NCBI RefSeq assembly: GCF_000178835.2
Contig: NC_015275.1
Span: forward strand, 4,121,001-4,185,000
Length of the DNA: 64,000 nucleotides
From: Cellulosilyticum lentocellum DSM 5427
Lineage (GTDB): Bacteria; Bacillota; Clostridia; Lachnospirales; Cellulosilyticaceae
Direction of reading: 5' to 3'
Shown: positions 17,210 through 27,421 of the stretch, piece after piece
How the letters are laid out: every line of letters starts with the position of its first letter
Position numbering within the stretch: position 1 is the first letter of the stretch
Translations under genes and position numbers: made by a program
The notes under the pieces: model-generated
What the model saw: the letters and a program-made list of their open reading frames with translations, nothing else
Told to the model about the DNA's origin: nothing
The model's database searches: none

Positions 17210-18112
17210 TTAATGACGTGCCTTAGGGTCAAAGGCATCTCTTAGCCCATCCCCTAATAGATTAAATGCAAGTACCGTAATAGTAATGGCAAGTCCAGGG
17301 AAAATAAGCATATAAGGTGCTTCAAAGATAAACACGCGGGCACGTCCTAACATATCTCCCCACTCTGCATAAGGAGGTTGTACACCAAGTCCTAAGAAGC
17401 CAAGTGCTGCTGTATTTAAAACGGCACTAGAAATACCTAAAGTTGCACGAACAATAATAGGTGAAAGAACATTAGGAAGAATATGCCTAAAGATAATAGC
17501 GCCATCTTTATTACCAATAACTTTCGCTGCTTGAACATATTCACTATCCTTGATAGACATAATGCTACCTCTGACGATACGTGCATATTCTGGTATAGAT
17601 ACGAGTCCGATAGCAATAACAGCTTTATCAATACCTCTACCTAAAGCAGCCATAAACGTAATGGCAAGGAGAATATCTGGAATGGACATCATAATATCCA
17701 TAAATCTCATGATAATCGTATCGATTTTACCACCCTTATAACCTGCAATAGCTCCAAATAAGGTTCCTATAACAAGGGCAAAGCTTACGGCTGCCACCCC
17801 TACAGATAGAGAAACTCTTGTCCCATCAATAACACGAGAGAAAATGTCTCTTCCTTGTTCATCAGTACCAAACCAGTGAGCCGCGGAAGGGGTTAATTTA
17901 TTAATGGACATGTCCCCATAATTCGGATCATAAGGCATAAGGAACTTACCAAAAACGGCTAGGAAGATTAAGAAGCCAATGATAGCCATACCCACCACAG
18001 CTGCTTTATTTCTTGTAAGGGCATACCACATTTGTTTAAATTCTGATTCTGGCTTTTCTATTTTAACGTTAGCTATTTCATTATTTTGATTTGCAATTTG
18101 CTCTGCTGCCAC
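17210..18112 (-). CDS. dppC: Peptide ABC transporter permease, DppC/OppC type
   Basis: This integral membrane permease forms half of the translocation channel. It has the OppC N-terminal helix (about 38-60), the following extracytoplasmic loop ending [19 protein letters not shown], and five C-terminal helices. The cytoplasmic EAA loop, which contacts the ATPases, reads [20 protein letters not shown]-like around residues 195-215. The length of 300 residues is typical. It lies 15 nt after dppB in an unbroken operon. Confidence 0.93.
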   Translation of the reverse strand: MAAEQIANQNNEIANVKIEKPESEFKQMWYALTRNKAAVVGMAIIGFLIFLAVFGKFLMPYDPNYGDMSINKLTPSAAHWFGTDEQGRDIFSRVIDGTRVSLSVGVAAVSFALVIGTLFGAIAGYKGGKIDTIIMRFMDIMMSIPDILLAITFMAALGRGIDKAVIAIGLVSIPEYARIVRGSIMSIKDSEYVQAAKVIGNKDGAIIFRHILPNVLSPIIVRATLGISSAVLNTAALGFLGLGVQPPYAEWGDMLGRARVFIFEAPYMLIFPGLAITITVLAFNLLGDGLRDAFDPKARH

Positions 18113-18127
18113 TATTATTCCTCCTCT

Positions 18128-19132
18128 CTAAGAATATTTAATACGTGGATCTAGGAATGCATAGATAATATCAACGATTAAGTTCATCATAACAAAGATG
18201 AAGGCTACTAATAAAACGACACCTTGTACAATAGGGAAATCTGATTTCATAATCGCTTCTACGGTATATTTGCCTATACCTGGCCATGCAAATACTGTTT
18301 CAGTCAGCACAGCTCCACCCATTAAATACCCCAGTTGGATACCAATAACAGTTACTATAGGAATCATGGCATTTGAAAGGGCATGTTTACGAATCACTTT
18401 GCCTTCTGCAATACCCTTTGCTCTAGCTGTACGAATATAGTCTTGTGATAAAGTTTCTAGCATTGTACTTCTTGTCATACGTGCAATAATCGCCATAGAA
18501 TACATGGCAAGTGCTGCTGATGGTAAGACTAAATGCTTTAAGGAAGAAACGAAGGATTCCATATTACCTGCTATAAGACTATCTATTAAATAAAGACCTG
18601 TTACGTTCTCCGGTCTTAATAGTGTTTCGATTCTACCTTGTGCTGGTAGCCAACCTAAAATACCTGAGAAAAGAATAATAAGTAATATACCTAGCCAGAA
18701 GATCGGCATAGATACCCCCACCAAAGATAAAATCATACTTAGGTTATCAATGATGGAATTTTTCTTAACTGCTGATATGACCCCTAAGGTGATACCTAAT
18801 AGTGAAGCAATAATGATGGCACATAAGGCAAGCTCAATAGTAGCTGGGAAACGTGAGAAGATCTCTTTAGCTACTGGTTTTTTAGTATAATAAGAGTTAC
18901 CAAAGTCTCCCTTAAAAATGCCTTTCATATAATCTATGTACTGAGTAACGATAGGCTCATTAAGTCCATTGGCTTCACGCCATTCTTCCATCTTTTCTTC
19001 TGTGGCATGTTGCCCAAGTACGATACCAGCTGGATCTGGCGAGAATACACGCATCATAGCAAAGATGATGATGGACACGCCGAGAAGTACAGGAATTAAT
19101 AGCAGGATGCGTTTAGCAATATACTTTAACAT
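18128..19132 (-). CDS. dppB: Peptide ABC transporter permease, DppB/OppB type
   Basis: This is the first permease subunit of the dipeptide importer. The N-terminus MLKYIAKRILLLIPVLLGVS is characteristic of DppB/OppB, and the EAA loop (RTARAKGIAEGKVIRKHAL) and the last helix ending in DPRIKYS are present. ATG 19132 was chosen because AAAGGAG lies 7 nt upstream; the longer frame to 19258 contains no family sequence. The gene follows dppA after a gap that holds a stem-loop, so it is probably expressed less than the binding protein. Confidence 0.93.
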   Translation of the reverse strand: MLKYIAKRILLLIPVLLGVSIIIFAMMRVFSPDPAGIVLGQHATEEKMEEWREANGLNEPIVTQYIDYMKGIFKGDFGNSYYTKKPVAKEIFSRFPATIELALCAIIIASLLGITLGVISAVKKNSIIDNLSMILSLVGVSMPIFWLGILLIILFSGILGWLPAQGRIETLLRPENVTGLYLIDSLIAGNMESFVSSLKHLVLPSAALAMYSMAIIARMTRSTMLETLSQDYIRTARAKGIAEGKVIRKHALSNAMIPIVTVIGIQLGYLMGGAVLTETVFAWPGIGKYTVEAIMKSDFPIVQGVVLLVAFIFVMMNLIVDIIYAFLDPRIKYS

Positions 19133-19359
19133 GTATTGACTCCTTTCAATATTAAACTTTTTTGTGATTATAAAACATGTGCGATAGTAAGCAGTGTGGT
19201 GGGGAAAGAGAGGGGTCATCTTTCCCATAAACTTTATTGCACCTATATTATTAAACACTATTTAAAATCATAATATGTAAGAAACGACAACAGTTGATAA
19301 AAACTATTAAAAGTTGATTATAGATCCCACATTTATAGAATTTAGAAGTTGGGGATAGC

Positions 19360-19396
19360 ATAAGTACCATTCATAAGGATAATGAATGGTACTTAT
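19360..19396 (-). promoter_or_regulatory. Intercistronic stem-loop between dppA and dppB
   Basis: A perfect 15-bp stem (19360-19374 with 19382-19396) encloses a 7-nt loop. No T tract follows on the minus strand, so it is not a standard terminator. Such hairpins after a binding-protein gene commonly protect the upstream mRNA and lower downstream expression. It begins 24 nt after the dppA stop codon. Confidence 0.7.
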
Positions 19397-19419
19397 GGAT
19401 TTATTCTTAATTAAGAATC

Positions 19420-21015
19420 TTATTTGTTTTTGTACATTTCTCTAAAGAAAATGTTACCTGTTGGGTGGTAAGTATAGTTTTGTACTGCTGGTGAGTAAGC
19501 AGATAAGCTATTTGCGTGACTGATTGGAAGCCATACTGCAAGACTTGCAATATATTTTTCTGCTTCTGTGTAGATAGTATTTCTTGCCTCACCTTTTTCT
19601 GTAGATGTCCCTTCTGCGATCATAGCACTTAATTTTTCATCATTTAATTTTGCTACGTTCATCGCTGGACTTTGGTCACATAAAAGGTTGAGGAAGTTAT
19701 CTGGGTCACCATTATCACCAATCCAACCATAGAAACATACATCGTAGTCACCTGCTACAACTTTATCTTTGTATGTAGTCCAGTCATAATCTTCAATTGT
19801 TACTTCAACACCAACTTTGCTCCAGTAAGATTGAATAGATTCTGCTAATGCTTTATTTCTTGCATTATATGGTCTTGGGTTATTGTAAACGATCATTTTA
19901 ATAGGTTGATTGAAGCCTGCTGCTGCAAGTTCTGCTTTAGCTGCTTCTGGGTCGTATTCTACTTGTTTAACGTCTGCACTATAACCTGGCATAAATGTTG
20001 GAAGAATAGTTGTAGCTAATTCTGCATAATCACCATAAAGTGCTGTAACAAGCTCTGGTACATTAACTGCTTTTGAAAGCGCTGTTCTAACAGCTACATT
20101 ATCAAAAGGTGCTCTTGTTGTGTTATAAGCCATGTAGTTAATGTTCATACCTGAAACATTGTAAAGTTCATTACCATCAGCTTTGATTTGATCAACACCT
20201 GTAGAGTCAATACCATCAATCATATCTACTTCACCACTCTTAAGAGCTACGATACGAGCTGAGTTATCTGGAATGAATTTGAATACAATATTTTTTGTTT
20301 TAGCTGGTTCTCTCCAGTATTCATCGTTTCTTGTTAAAATGATATCTTCTGAAGGATTCCATTCTACAAATTTATATGGGCCAGTACCTACTGGTGACTC
20401 ATTAAGGTTACCACCATTAGCTTCAAGAGCTGTAGGACTTGCAATAGGAGCTGCAAGGCTCATTGCAAGGTTAGCAAGGAATGCTGTATTTTTCTTTGTT
20501 AAGTTAATTTGAACTGTATACTCATCTACTACAACTACATCTTTAACATCTGCATATACGAAGCTTGCATATGGCATATCTTCTTGACGAAGTGGTGGTA
20601 ATTGTCTATCGATGTTTACTTTAACTGCATCTGCATTAAAGTCTGTACCATCGTGAAATTTAACACCTTGTCTTAATTTAAAAGTATAACTTAAACCATC
20701 TTCTGAAACTTCCCAGCTTTCTGCAAGGCAAGGTTCAAGCTCTGTTGAATCCTTAGCATAAGCTAAAAGTCCTTCATATACGTTAACAATAACCTTTGAT
20801 GATTCTCCATCATCAACAAATGCAGGATCAAGTCCACGTGGTTCTGCTCCTTGTGCAAAAACTAAAGTGTCTGCAATATTAGCATCAGCAGCTGTTCCTG
20901 CTTCAGCTGAAGCTGCTGGCTTATCACCAGCTTGACTAGATGAATTTCCGCCGCAGCCTACTAGCATAGTTACTGCAAGTAGTGGGGCTATTACTAAAGC
21001 CAATTTCTTTTTCAT
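19420..21015 (-). CDS. dppA: Dipeptide-binding lipoprotein (DppA-like, SBP family 5)
   Basis: This extracytoplasmic lipoprotein captures peptides and delivers them to the DppBCDF importer. A signal peptide ends in the lipobox LVGC (cysteine at about residue 23), followed by a Gly/Ser/Ala linker. The mature protein has the family-5 landmarks: LAESWEVSEDGLSYTFKLR, VGTGPYKFVEWN and a C-terminal GWIGDNGDPDNFLNLL, which is very close to the DppA ligand-site region. ATG 21015 follows AAGGAGAGG and starts the signal peptide; a longer frame to 21099 is unlikely. A TTGCAA-N17-TATAAT promoter lies upstream. Peptide is the best-supported substrate, but other ligands occur in this family. Confidence 0.92.
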   Translation of the reverse strand: MKKKLALVIAPLLAVTMLVGCGGNSSSQAGDKPAASAEAGTAADANIADTLVFAQGAEPRGLDPAFVDDGESSKVIVNVYEGLLAYAKDSTELEPCLAESWEVSEDGLSYTFKLRQGVKFHDGTDFNADAVKVNIDRQLPPLRQEDMPYASFVYADVKDVVVVDEYTVQINLTKKNTAFLANLAMSLAAPIASPTALEANGGNLNESPVGTGPYKFVEWNPSEDIILTRNDEYWREPAKTKNIVFKFIPDNSARIVALKSGEVDMIDGIDSTGVDQIKADGNELYNVSGMNINYMAYNTTRAPFDNVAVRTALSKAVNVPELVTALYGDYAELATTILPTFMPGYSADVKQVEYDPEAAKAELAAAGFNQPIKMIVYNNPRPYNARNKALAESIQSYWSKVGVEVTIEDYDWTTYKDKVVAGDYDVCFYGWIGDNGDPDNFLNLLCDQSPAMNVAKLNDEKLSAMIAEGTSTEKGEARNTIYTEAEKYIASLAVWLPISHANSLSAYSPAVQNYTYHPTGNIFFREMYKNK

Positions 21016-21154
21016 ATTTAATCCTCTCCTTCTTTTATTATGGCTATTTTCCTGTTCAAGTTTTATCCCCAACTTGAATATTATGTAAATCATTTGCATA
21101 GAAATACGTTCGTCATTAGCTTAAACTAACCACCCTTGAAACGCTTCTTGCAAC

Positions 21155-21200
21155 AAAGATAAACTCAAACTTCATATAGCACTTTAAGTTGTTTATCTTT
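21155..21200 (-). promoter_or_regulatory. 5'-end stem-loop of the dpp mRNA
   Basis: AAAGATAAAC (21155-21164) is complementary to GTTTATCTTT (21191-21200), with additional pairing inside. The predicted transcript start is at about 21201, so the hairpin would sit at the very 5' end of the mRNA and could protect it from decay. The leader is about 190 nt long; no known riboswitch was recognised in it. Confidence 0.45.
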
Positions 21201-21207
21201 TTTAGTC

Positions 21208-21236
21208 ATTATACATATTTTTGTTGTTAATTGCAA
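21208..21236 (-). promoter_or_regulatory. Consensus promoter of the dpp operon
   Basis: On the minus strand TTGCAA (21231-21236) is separated by exactly 17 nt from a perfect TATAAT (21208-21213). It lies about 190 nt upstream of the dppA start. The rest of 21016-21573 contains the leader hairpin and the terminator of the glycan cluster; no gene was seen. Confidence 0.8.
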
Positions 21237-21466
21237 TATATTTACATAAGTTTTTGTTTTATTTGATTTTATAATAAAATATATTACTTGGTTTTTAAAT
21301 ATTTATGTCATTCATTTTTCAGTAATATAATAACAAATTTAGTCTCTTGCATAATTAAGTAATTATATTACTGCTTTATCTTAAGTACGCCTAGTAAAAA
21401 CACCTCCATCAGGCAAGGTGATCTTTGCCAAGCTAACTAGCTACGAATTTTAATAAAAATTTGAGT

Positions 21467-21518
21467 TGAAAAGGTCCTCATCCAGTAATGGTTACATTAC
21501 TGGATGAGGACCTTTTCA
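21467..21518 (-). terminator. Terminator at the left end of the glycan cluster
   Basis: A perfect 24-bp stem (21467-21490 with 21495-21518) around a 4-nt loop lies 56 nt past the stop codon of the first glycosyltransferase. A short T run follows on the minus strand. It should end the leftward glycan transcript before dppA. Confidence 0.8.
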
Positions 21519-21573
21519 TGGCATTCTTTATTATTTCATTTTTCCATTGATAGTAGTTTTAATGATAATCCCA

Positions 21574-22719
21574 TCACCTTGCTATCTTCTCAATCGCTTC
21601 ATATTGTTGTTGATGTAATTTCCTTTTTGTTTGTTCTTCTATGCACTGCTCAATATAGAGTAATAAATTTTCTTTAAACCTACTTACAGCAAAAGCCTCA
21701 CTATGTAATTTAATCTGCGCCGAATCATAACTTACACCTACAGCCTCAAATAGCTCAATAGCTGCTATCAAACTTTCACTTGTTTGTTCTCTGAATAAAA
21801 TCCCCGTCTTACTATCCTTTACAGTATCCATTACTCCCCCTCTACCATAGGCAATGACCGGTGTGCCTGATGCTTGTGCTTCTACTGGTGTAATACCAAA
21901 ATCCTCTTCACCAGGGAAAATAAACGCCTTACTCTCGGCATAATATCTGGCAATCTCTTCATCACTCAATCTACCAAGGAAGATAATATTCTCCTTAGCC
22001 ATAGCCTTTAGCTTCTTCTCCTCAGGGCCCCCTCCAATAATAACCAAAGGCAGACCTAATTCATTAAAGGCTTTTATTGCTAAATCTATTCGTTTATAAG
22101 TCACCAATCTAGATACTACCAAATAATAATCTTGCTTTTTAGGTGCTATCTCATATAAATGTGTATTTACAGGCGGAAAAATCACCTTCGACTCCCTACG
22201 ATAATACTTGCTAATGCGATTTTGTATGTAATGAGAGATAGCAATAAAATAATCTACCCGGTCTGCTGCTAATCTATCCCACATTCTAATCTTATGAATC
22301 ACATGAGAAACAAACCACCTTTTTAGACCCTTCATCTCCTTGGTATACTCATAATAAAATTCCCAAACATATCTAATAGGTGTATAGCAATAACATATAT
22401 TTAAAGCATCCGAACGCGTAATGACGCCTTTGCAGCAAGATGAGGAGGATGTAAGAACCAAGTCATATTCTGTTAAATCCAATTCTTCAAAAGCTCTCGG
22501 CATGAAGGGCAGATAATGAGGATACTTTTTTTTAGCAAATGGAAGCTTCTGCACAAAAGTCGTCCGTATATCATAATTTTTAAATCGCTCTGGCATATTA
22601 TCTTTATCGTATACTAGCGTGTAGATAGGTGCCTCTGGAAAAAGCTCATGTAGTACTTCAACTACCCTTTCAGATCCTCCATATACACTCAACCATTCAT
22701 GTACAATTGCTACTTTCAT
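21574..22719 (-). CDS. GT4-family glycosyltransferase
   Basis: This is a cytoplasmic GT-B glycosyltransferase that adds a sugar from a nucleotide donor to a lipid-linked glycan. The N-terminal lobe begins MKVAIVHEWLSVYGGSERVV with the glycine-rich GT4 loop. The C-terminal lobe has LVVSRLVTYKRIDLAI and the EX7E motif in GEEDFGITPVEAQASGTPV. Length is normal at 381 residues. It is the last gene of the leftward glycan cluster and is followed by a strong terminator. Donor and linkage cannot be read from the sequence. Confidence 0.88.
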   Translation of the reverse strand: MKVAIVHEWLSVYGGSERVVEVLHELFPEAPIYTLVYDKDNMPERFKNYDIRTTFVQKLPFAKKKYPHYLPFMPRAFEELDLTEYDLVLTSSSSCCKGVITRSDALNICYCYTPIRYVWEFYYEYTKEMKGLKRWFVSHVIHKIRMWDRLAADRVDYFIAISHYIQNRISKYYRRESKVIFPPVNTHLYEIAPKKQDYYLVVSRLVTYKRIDLAIKAFNELGLPLVIIGGGPEEKKLKAMAKENIIFLGRLSDEEIARYYAESKAFIFPGEEDFGITPVEAQASGTPVIAYGRGGVMDTVKDSKTGILFREQTSESLIAAIELFEAVGVSYDSAQIKLHSEAFAVSRFKENLLLYIEQCIEEQTKRKLHQQQYEAIEKIAR

Positions 22720-22794
22720 TATCCTACTCCTCTATTAACTATTTCATCGTTTCATCTTCTCTAACAATCTGTATAAATCATTTACTAACCCTCA

Positions 22795-23931
22795 TTAAAG
22801 TAATTCTTTATATACCTTGTGCAACTTTTCAGTAGAAGTCTCCCAACTAAATTTTTGAGCTTGAGCATAACCTTTTTGAATTAACTCTTGCTTTTTTATT
22901 TTGTTTGTTGTTAATTGATGCATACTTTCTGCTAGTGCTATAGTATCCTTTGGATCTACTAATAACCCTGCCTCTCCCACCACCTCTGGTAGTGATGATA
23001 CATTGGTGGTAATTACCGGCGTACCTGCTGCCATTGCCTCGATAACAGGAATACCAAAACCTTCATAAATAGAGGGAAAAACAAAGCATTCTGCCATTTG
23101 ATAAAGTGCCGGCTTATCAATCTCATCAATATACCCTAAATCTACTACATCATCCTCTAAGCCTAGCTCCTGTATCTTCTTAAATATTCCTTCATAAAGC
23201 CAGCCCTTCTTACCTGCTAACACTAATTTAATTTGGGCATTAGACTTGTCCCCTTCAATCTTAAACCTTTTAAAAGCTTCAATTAACGTTTCAATATTTT
23301 TTCTAGGTTCTAGGGTTCCCATATAGAGTATATATCGGTCTGGAAGTTGATATTTCCCCCTTACACTTTGACTATTATTTCTCACCTCATTAAAATGTTT
23401 AAAGTCTACGCCACAATAAATCACTTCTATTTTACTTGGATCTACTCTTAAATGCTGTATCATATCTTGTTTAGTGGCTTCCGAAATGGTAATAATCTTA
23501 TCTGGTCTTTCTAAGCTATACGCTAAATCCCTTTTAATACGCCTTAGATTACGCTTATCCATAGTCTCTGGATAAAACTCAAAGGTCAGGTCATAAATGG
23601 TATTCATCACTTTCCCCTCTATACGAGGCGGCACGATAAAGTTAAAGAAATGGGTTAACTCTACCTCTCTTTTAAAAAGCTGATTATACTTGATAGGTAA
23701 GTAATGCCATATCCTACGATAAATCCCATAGGGAAATAATTTACAAGTCTCTTTACTAAAGTTTAGACCCATTAAATCTTGCTTTAAATCATTTCTTTCT
23801 AGGAAATTAAATACATCTCCTTGCAATTCTATTTGTTCGTAAGCTTGTAACCGTTTACTAAGTTCATAGGTATAAACACCTACTCCTGACCTATTCTTTA
23901 AACAGGGTTGTAATTCTATAGCAATCTTCAT
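22795..23931 (-). CDS. GT4-family glycosyltransferase
   Basis: This is a second GT-B glycosyltransferase. It starts [24 protein letters not shown], and its C-terminal lobe shows [19 protein letters not shown] and the EX7E motif in [19 protein letters not shown]. This pattern is typical of mannosyl- or rhamnosyltransferases of the GT4 family, but specificity is not certain. It lies 15 nt downstream of the next GT4 gene, to which it is clearly related (both have 'GKKGWMYEE' or 'GKKGWLYEG'), so the pair may have arisen by duplication. Confidence 0.9.
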   Translation of the reverse strand: MKIAIELQPCLKNRSGVGVYTYELSKRLQAYEQIELQGDVFNFLERNDLKQDLMGLNFSKETCKLFPYGIYRRIWHYLPIKYNQLFKREVELTHFFNFIVPPRIEGKVMNTIYDLTFEFYPETMDKRNLRRIKRDLAYSLERPDKIITISEATKQDMIQHLRVDPSKIEVIYCGVDFKHFNEVRNNSQSVRGKYQLPDRYILYMGTLEPRKNIETLIEAFKRFKIEGDKSNAQIKLVLAGKKGWLYEGIFKKIQELGLEDDVVDLGYIDEIDKPALYQMAECFVFPSIYEGFGIPVIEAMAAGTPVITTNVSSLPEVVGEAGLLVDPKDTIALAESMHQLTTNKIKKQELIQKGYAQAQKFSWETSTEKLHKVYKELL

Positions 23932-23946
23932 ACCTTATCTCCCTTT

Positions 23947-25047
23947 TTACTTCAATACACTTTGATATACCTCATAAGTTCTACTAGCTGTTTCCTCCCA
24001 GGTAAATTGCTTAACCCTTGCCAAACCCTTTTCTATTAGTTGATTTCTAAGATTCGGATGCTCTATTAAAGACCTCATTCCTCTTACAATCTCTTCTAGA
24101 TGCTCAAGGCTGCAAAACAAAGCACTATCTCCGCAAGTTTCTTTGAAAATTTCAAGATTAGAGACTAACACCGGACAACTTCTTATCATAGCTTCTAGTG
24201 GAGGCAAACCAAATCCTTCGTATAAAGAAAGACTAACATAAAACTCTGCTTCCTTATATAAAGCCTCTAACTCTAATTCATCTACAAAACCTGTGAATAT
24301 AACCTCTTCCTCTAAACCTAAAACACTCACCTGACTAAATACCTCTTCGTACATCCAGCCCTTTTTCCCTGCAATGACTAACTTATAATCTTTATGGATC
24401 TTCTTAATCTCATAAAAAGCTTTAATCAGTTGAACAATATTTTTATGGGGAGCTATAGTGCCTACATACAATAGGTATTTATGTGTTATACCTAAACGGG
24501 CCAAAATATCTTTAGCTTTTCTGTCATCAACTAATAACCTAGGTGATTCTATTCCCAGATGAATTACGCTAATATCTGCTGCTAAATTAGGATAATAAGA
24601 GCACAATTCCTTCTTAGTAAACTCAGAATCACAAATAAGATGGCTAGCACTTCTTATAGTAGCTTGTAATAAGGTATTCTTAGTCACATTTTGCATTCTT
24701 GTATACTTATCCCTCATGGTATGCATGGCCATATCATGAATAGTAGCTACTTTATGTCCCTGATAAAACACCGGTGTCGCATAGTCAGGAAAATGTACCA
24801 AATCATAGGATTTATATAAATGTTTACTGGTCCATTGCTCCTGTATAATACGCTTAGCACTAAATCCAAGTACTTTATCCACATGAATTATATTTTCTCC
24901 CTTATATTTATCCCCAAATTCTCCACGCATGAGGATATCTACTGGGTACTCGTCTTTTATAAAGGTATGTAGTAAATTTTTTGTGTAGTTGGAAATTCCC
25001 GCTCCATTCTTTTCATAATGGAGTCCATTGAGTAATATTTTATTCAC
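23947..25047 (-). CDS. GT4-family glycosyltransferase
   Basis: This GT-B enzyme is paralogous to its downstream neighbour. The acceptor loop reads NGAGISNYTKNLLH, the donor lobe has LYVGTIAPHKNIVQLIKAF and GKKGWMYEEVF, and the EX7E motif lies in SLYEGFGLPPLEAMIRSCP. It has 366 residues and no membrane helix. It begins the group of three GT4 genes downstream of gtrA. The exact sugar is unknown. Confidence 0.9.
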   Translation of the reverse strand: MNKILLNGLHYEKNGAGISNYTKNLLHTFIKDEYPVDILMRGEFGDKYKGENIIHVDKVLGFSAKRIIQEQWTSKHLYKSYDLVHFPDYATPVFYQGHKVATIHDMAMHTMRDKYTRMQNVTKNTLLQATIRSASHLICDSEFTKKELCSYYPNLAADISVIHLGIESPRLLVDDRKAKDILARLGITHKYLLYVGTIAPHKNIVQLIKAFYEIKKIHKDYKLVIAGKKGWMYEEVFSQVSVLGLEEEVIFTGFVDELELEALYKEAEFYVSLSLYEGFGLPPLEAMIRSCPVLVSNLEIFKETCGDSALFCSLEHLEEIVRGMRSLIEHPNLRNQLIEKGLARVKQFTWEETASRTYEVYQSVLK

Positions 25048-25112
25048 TTTATAAACTCCCTTAAATAATGATATCTATCATATAACAAAGAACATTATTA
25101 TACTTTAACGCT

Positions 25113-25517
25113 TTATTTAAATGCCCAAAACTTATTTATAAAAAAGTTAATTGGAATAGTTATTAACATATTAATAATGGGCGCAATAAATTCAGATACT
25201 CCCAAAACTTGTACTAAAAGAACTAAACAAATTGTTCCCAATAAAAAAGTCATACCATAACCCGTAAAACTTTTTAAAAATGGTTTGATATTTCCTTCCT
25301 GAGTCTTCTTAAATACATACTTATTATTCCAATAATATGCATTTATTGTTCCTAGCACAAATCCAATAGCATTAGCCATAATGTAATTTACCCCAATATA
25401 AATAAGTATATAGTATGCAGCCAATGAAATGAGAGTATTGCTTAATCCCACAATCCCAAATTTAACAAATTGAATTATAGTGTTATATTTACTTATAAAT
25501 ATTTTAAACTGTTGCAT
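25113..25517 (-). CDS. GtrA-like polyprenyl-linked sugar flippase
   Basis: GtrA/GtcA proteins are small four-helix membrane proteins thought to flip undecaprenyl-phosphate-linked sugars across the membrane. This 134-residue protein has that topology, with the typical start QFVKFGIVGLSNTLIS and the conserved F-x-x-NKxWAF end (INKFWAFK). ATG 25517 follows AAGGAG by 10 nt and removes an unlikely N-terminal extension. Its likely partner enzyme is the GtrB/CsbB-like GT2 at 33793, with the GT-C or YfhO proteins of the locus as final transferases. Confidence 0.88.
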   Translation of the reverse strand: MQQFKIFISKYNTIIQFVKFGIVGLSNTLISLAAYYILIYIGVNYIMANAIGFVLGTINAYYWNNKYVFKKTQEGNIKPFLKSFTGYGMTFLLGTICLVLLVQVLGVSEFIAPIINMLITIPINFFINKFWAFK

Positions 25518-25559
25518 GTTATATTTTCTCCTTAAATCAGAATATATATAGTATAGCAT

Positions 25560-25589
25560 AAAAAAGAAGAGGTTAACCTCTTCTTTTTT
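25560..25589 (-). terminator. Perfect palindromic terminator downstream of ugd
   Basis: Bases 25560-25589 are a perfect 30-bp palindrome: an A/T end, an AGAAGAGG stem and a TTAA centre. The leftward transcript would form a GC-containing stem followed by T6. It lies 39 nt past the ugd stop codon and 43 nt before the gtrA start. Confidence 0.8.
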
Positions 25590-25627
25590 ATGTTTTTATA
25601 TCTTTATGACCTCTTGTAAAATACTAT

Positions 25628-26794
25628 CTAATCCCTATTAAACAAATCTCTTGTATATACTTTTTCCCGTACGTCTAAAAGCTCTTCTGCTAATCTATTA
25701 GATACAATAACATCACATCTTTGTTTAAATTCATGTAGATTCCTAATTACTTTAGACTTATAAAAATGTTCCTCTTTCAATGTCGGTTCATAAACTACTA
25801 CTTCAATTCCTTTTGACTTAATTCGCTTCATAATCCCTTGAACAGAAGATGCTCTGTAGTTGTCAGAATTCTTTTTCATCGTTAATCTATAAATTCCTAC
25901 AACCTCTGGACTTCTTGCCAAAATCATATCTGCTATGTGATCTTTCCTTGTTTTATTTGCTTCCACTATAGCCTCAATAATATTATTAGGTACATCTGCA
26001 TAGTTAGCTCTTAGTTGCTTTGTATCTTTAGGCAAACAATATCCACCATATCCAAATGAAGGATTATTATAATGCGAACCTATCCTAGGATCTAGACAAA
26101 CACCTTCAATAATTTGCTTTGTATCCAATCCCCTAATCTCTGCATAGGTATCTAATTCATTAAAATATGCCACTCTAAGTGCTAAATATGTATTAGAAAA
26201 TAGTTTTATTGCTTCAGCTTCCGTTGAATTAGTGAATAATACAGGTATATCTTCTTTAAGTGCACCTTGTTTTAAAAGTTCAACAAATTTCTCTGCTCTT
26301 ACAGATTGTTCACCTACAATAATTCTTGAAGGATACAAATTGTCATATAACGCTCTCCCCTCTCTTAGAAACTCAGGGGAAAAAATAATATTATCAGTTT
26401 CAAACATAGCTCGTACTTTTTCGGTATATCCTACTGGCACAGTAGATTTGATTACCATAATAGCCTCTGGATTAATTTCTAAAACCTGCTTAATAACTGT
26501 CTCAACATTTGTTGTATCAAAATAATTCTTTTGTGGATCATAATTTGTAGGTGTAGAAATGATAATATATTCAGCCCCTTCATAAGCCTTGTTTACATCT
26601 GTAGTTGCTACTAAATCAAGTTCCTTATTAGCTAAATACTCTTCTATTTCTACATCCATAATGGGAGATCTTCCTTGGTTAATTAAATCTACCTTTTCTT
26701 GTACAACATCTAAAGCAACAACTTCTTGATGTTGTGCTAATAAAATAGCATTAGACAAACCTACATACCCAATTCCTGCTATTGTAATTTTCAT
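25628..26794 (-). CDS. ugd: UDP-glucose 6-dehydrogenase
   Basis: This enzyme oxidises UDP-glucose twice with NAD+ to UDP-glucuronic acid. The N-terminal Rossmann motif is [15 protein letters not shown], the substrate region contains [11 protein letters not shown] and SPEFLREG, and the catalytic cysteine lies in [16 protein letters not shown] (about residue 250-265). The length of 388 residues is that of the short bacterial class. It gives the locus a glucuronic acid donor, which implies an acidic sugar in at least one surface glycan. A perfect terminator follows. Confidence 0.95.
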   Translation of the reverse strand: MKITIAGIGYVGLSNAILLAQHQEVVALDVVQEKVDLINQGRSPIMDVEIEEYLANKELDLVATTDVNKAYEGAEYIIISTPTNYDPQKNYFDTTNVETVIKQVLEINPEAIMVIKSTVPVGYTEKVRAMFETDNIIFSPEFLREGRALYDNLYPSRIIVGEQSVRAEKFVELLKQGALKEDIPVLFTNSTEAEAIKLFSNTYLALRVAYFNELDTYAEIRGLDTKQIIEGVCLDPRIGSHYNNPSFGYGGYCLPKDTKQLRANYADVPNNIIEAIVEANKTRKDHIADMILARSPEVVGIYRLTMKKNSDNYRASSVQGIMKRIKSKGIEVVVYEPTLKEEHFYKSKVIRNLHEFKQRCDVIVSNRLAEELLDVREKVYTRDLFNRD

Positions 26795-26824
26795 CTATAA
26801 ACCTTCTTTCACCAATATACTATT

Positions 26825-27421
26825 TTATCTTTTTTCAAGTAATATAACCTGCCAAGGTAACGGGCTCTGAGTATCTATAATATTCCCATACTTACTCAAT
26901 AGCCTTTTAAATTCTTTATGCCCCCAATGATTAATATGCCCAGGTGTATTTCCTAAATCTTTAACATATTTTAGCCTACATAAATTTAGAAACCGCCATA
27001 ATGGTTCTCTTGGTACACTTACTAACACATATTTTTTTGATATTCTAAATAATTCTTCTAAAGCTTTTTCATATTGTTCTAGGTGCTCTATCACCTCACA
27101 ACATACTACTAAGTCAAACTCTTCCTCATAAGGTAACTCATATATAGAGTGTATATAAAATGGAATATCTACAAAATATCTCTTAGCCTTATTAATAGCC
27201 TCTTCTCCTATGTCAAAACCTTCTATCGTACACTTATACCTTCTCTTAATATAATCTGTAACATGCCCTTCTCCACAACCTGCCTCTAATACCCTTTGAA
27301 ATTTAATTTGATCTAGACATCGATCAATAGAATTAAAAAAACCTTGCATAAGCCTTTTTTCTATAATATTTTTACTTTCATATTTATTATAATAGTTACC
27401 TTGTGGTTGATTATCACTCAT
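26825..27421 (-). CDS. Class I SAM-dependent methyltransferase
   Basis: The 198-residue protein has a standard methyltransferase fold: motif I VLEAGCGEGHVTDYI (about 41-55), an acidic residue after strand 2 (IEGFDIG), and motif IV-like LVVCCEVIEHLE. The C-terminus contains SVPREPLWRF. Small proteins like this occur in many glycan clusters and may methylate a sugar or a lipid intermediate. It overlaps the upstream flippase-like gene by 8 nt, so the two are translationally coupled. Confidence 0.8.
   Translation of the reverse strand: MSDNQPQGNYYNKYESKNIIEKRLMQGFFNSIDRCLDQIKFQRVLEAGCGEGHVTDYIKRRYKCTIEGFDIGEEAINKAKRYFVDIPFYIHSIYELPYEEEFDLVVCCEVIEHLEQYEKALEELFRISKKYVLVSVPREPLWRFLNLCRLKYVKDLGNTPGHINHWGHKEFKRLLSKYGNIIDTQSPLPWQVILLEKR

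Noticed and set aside
21395-21425. Short hairpin near the dpp leader as a riboswitch
   Set aside because: Only a 6-bp stem; no conserved riboswitch core was recognised, and it lies upstream of the dpp promoter.
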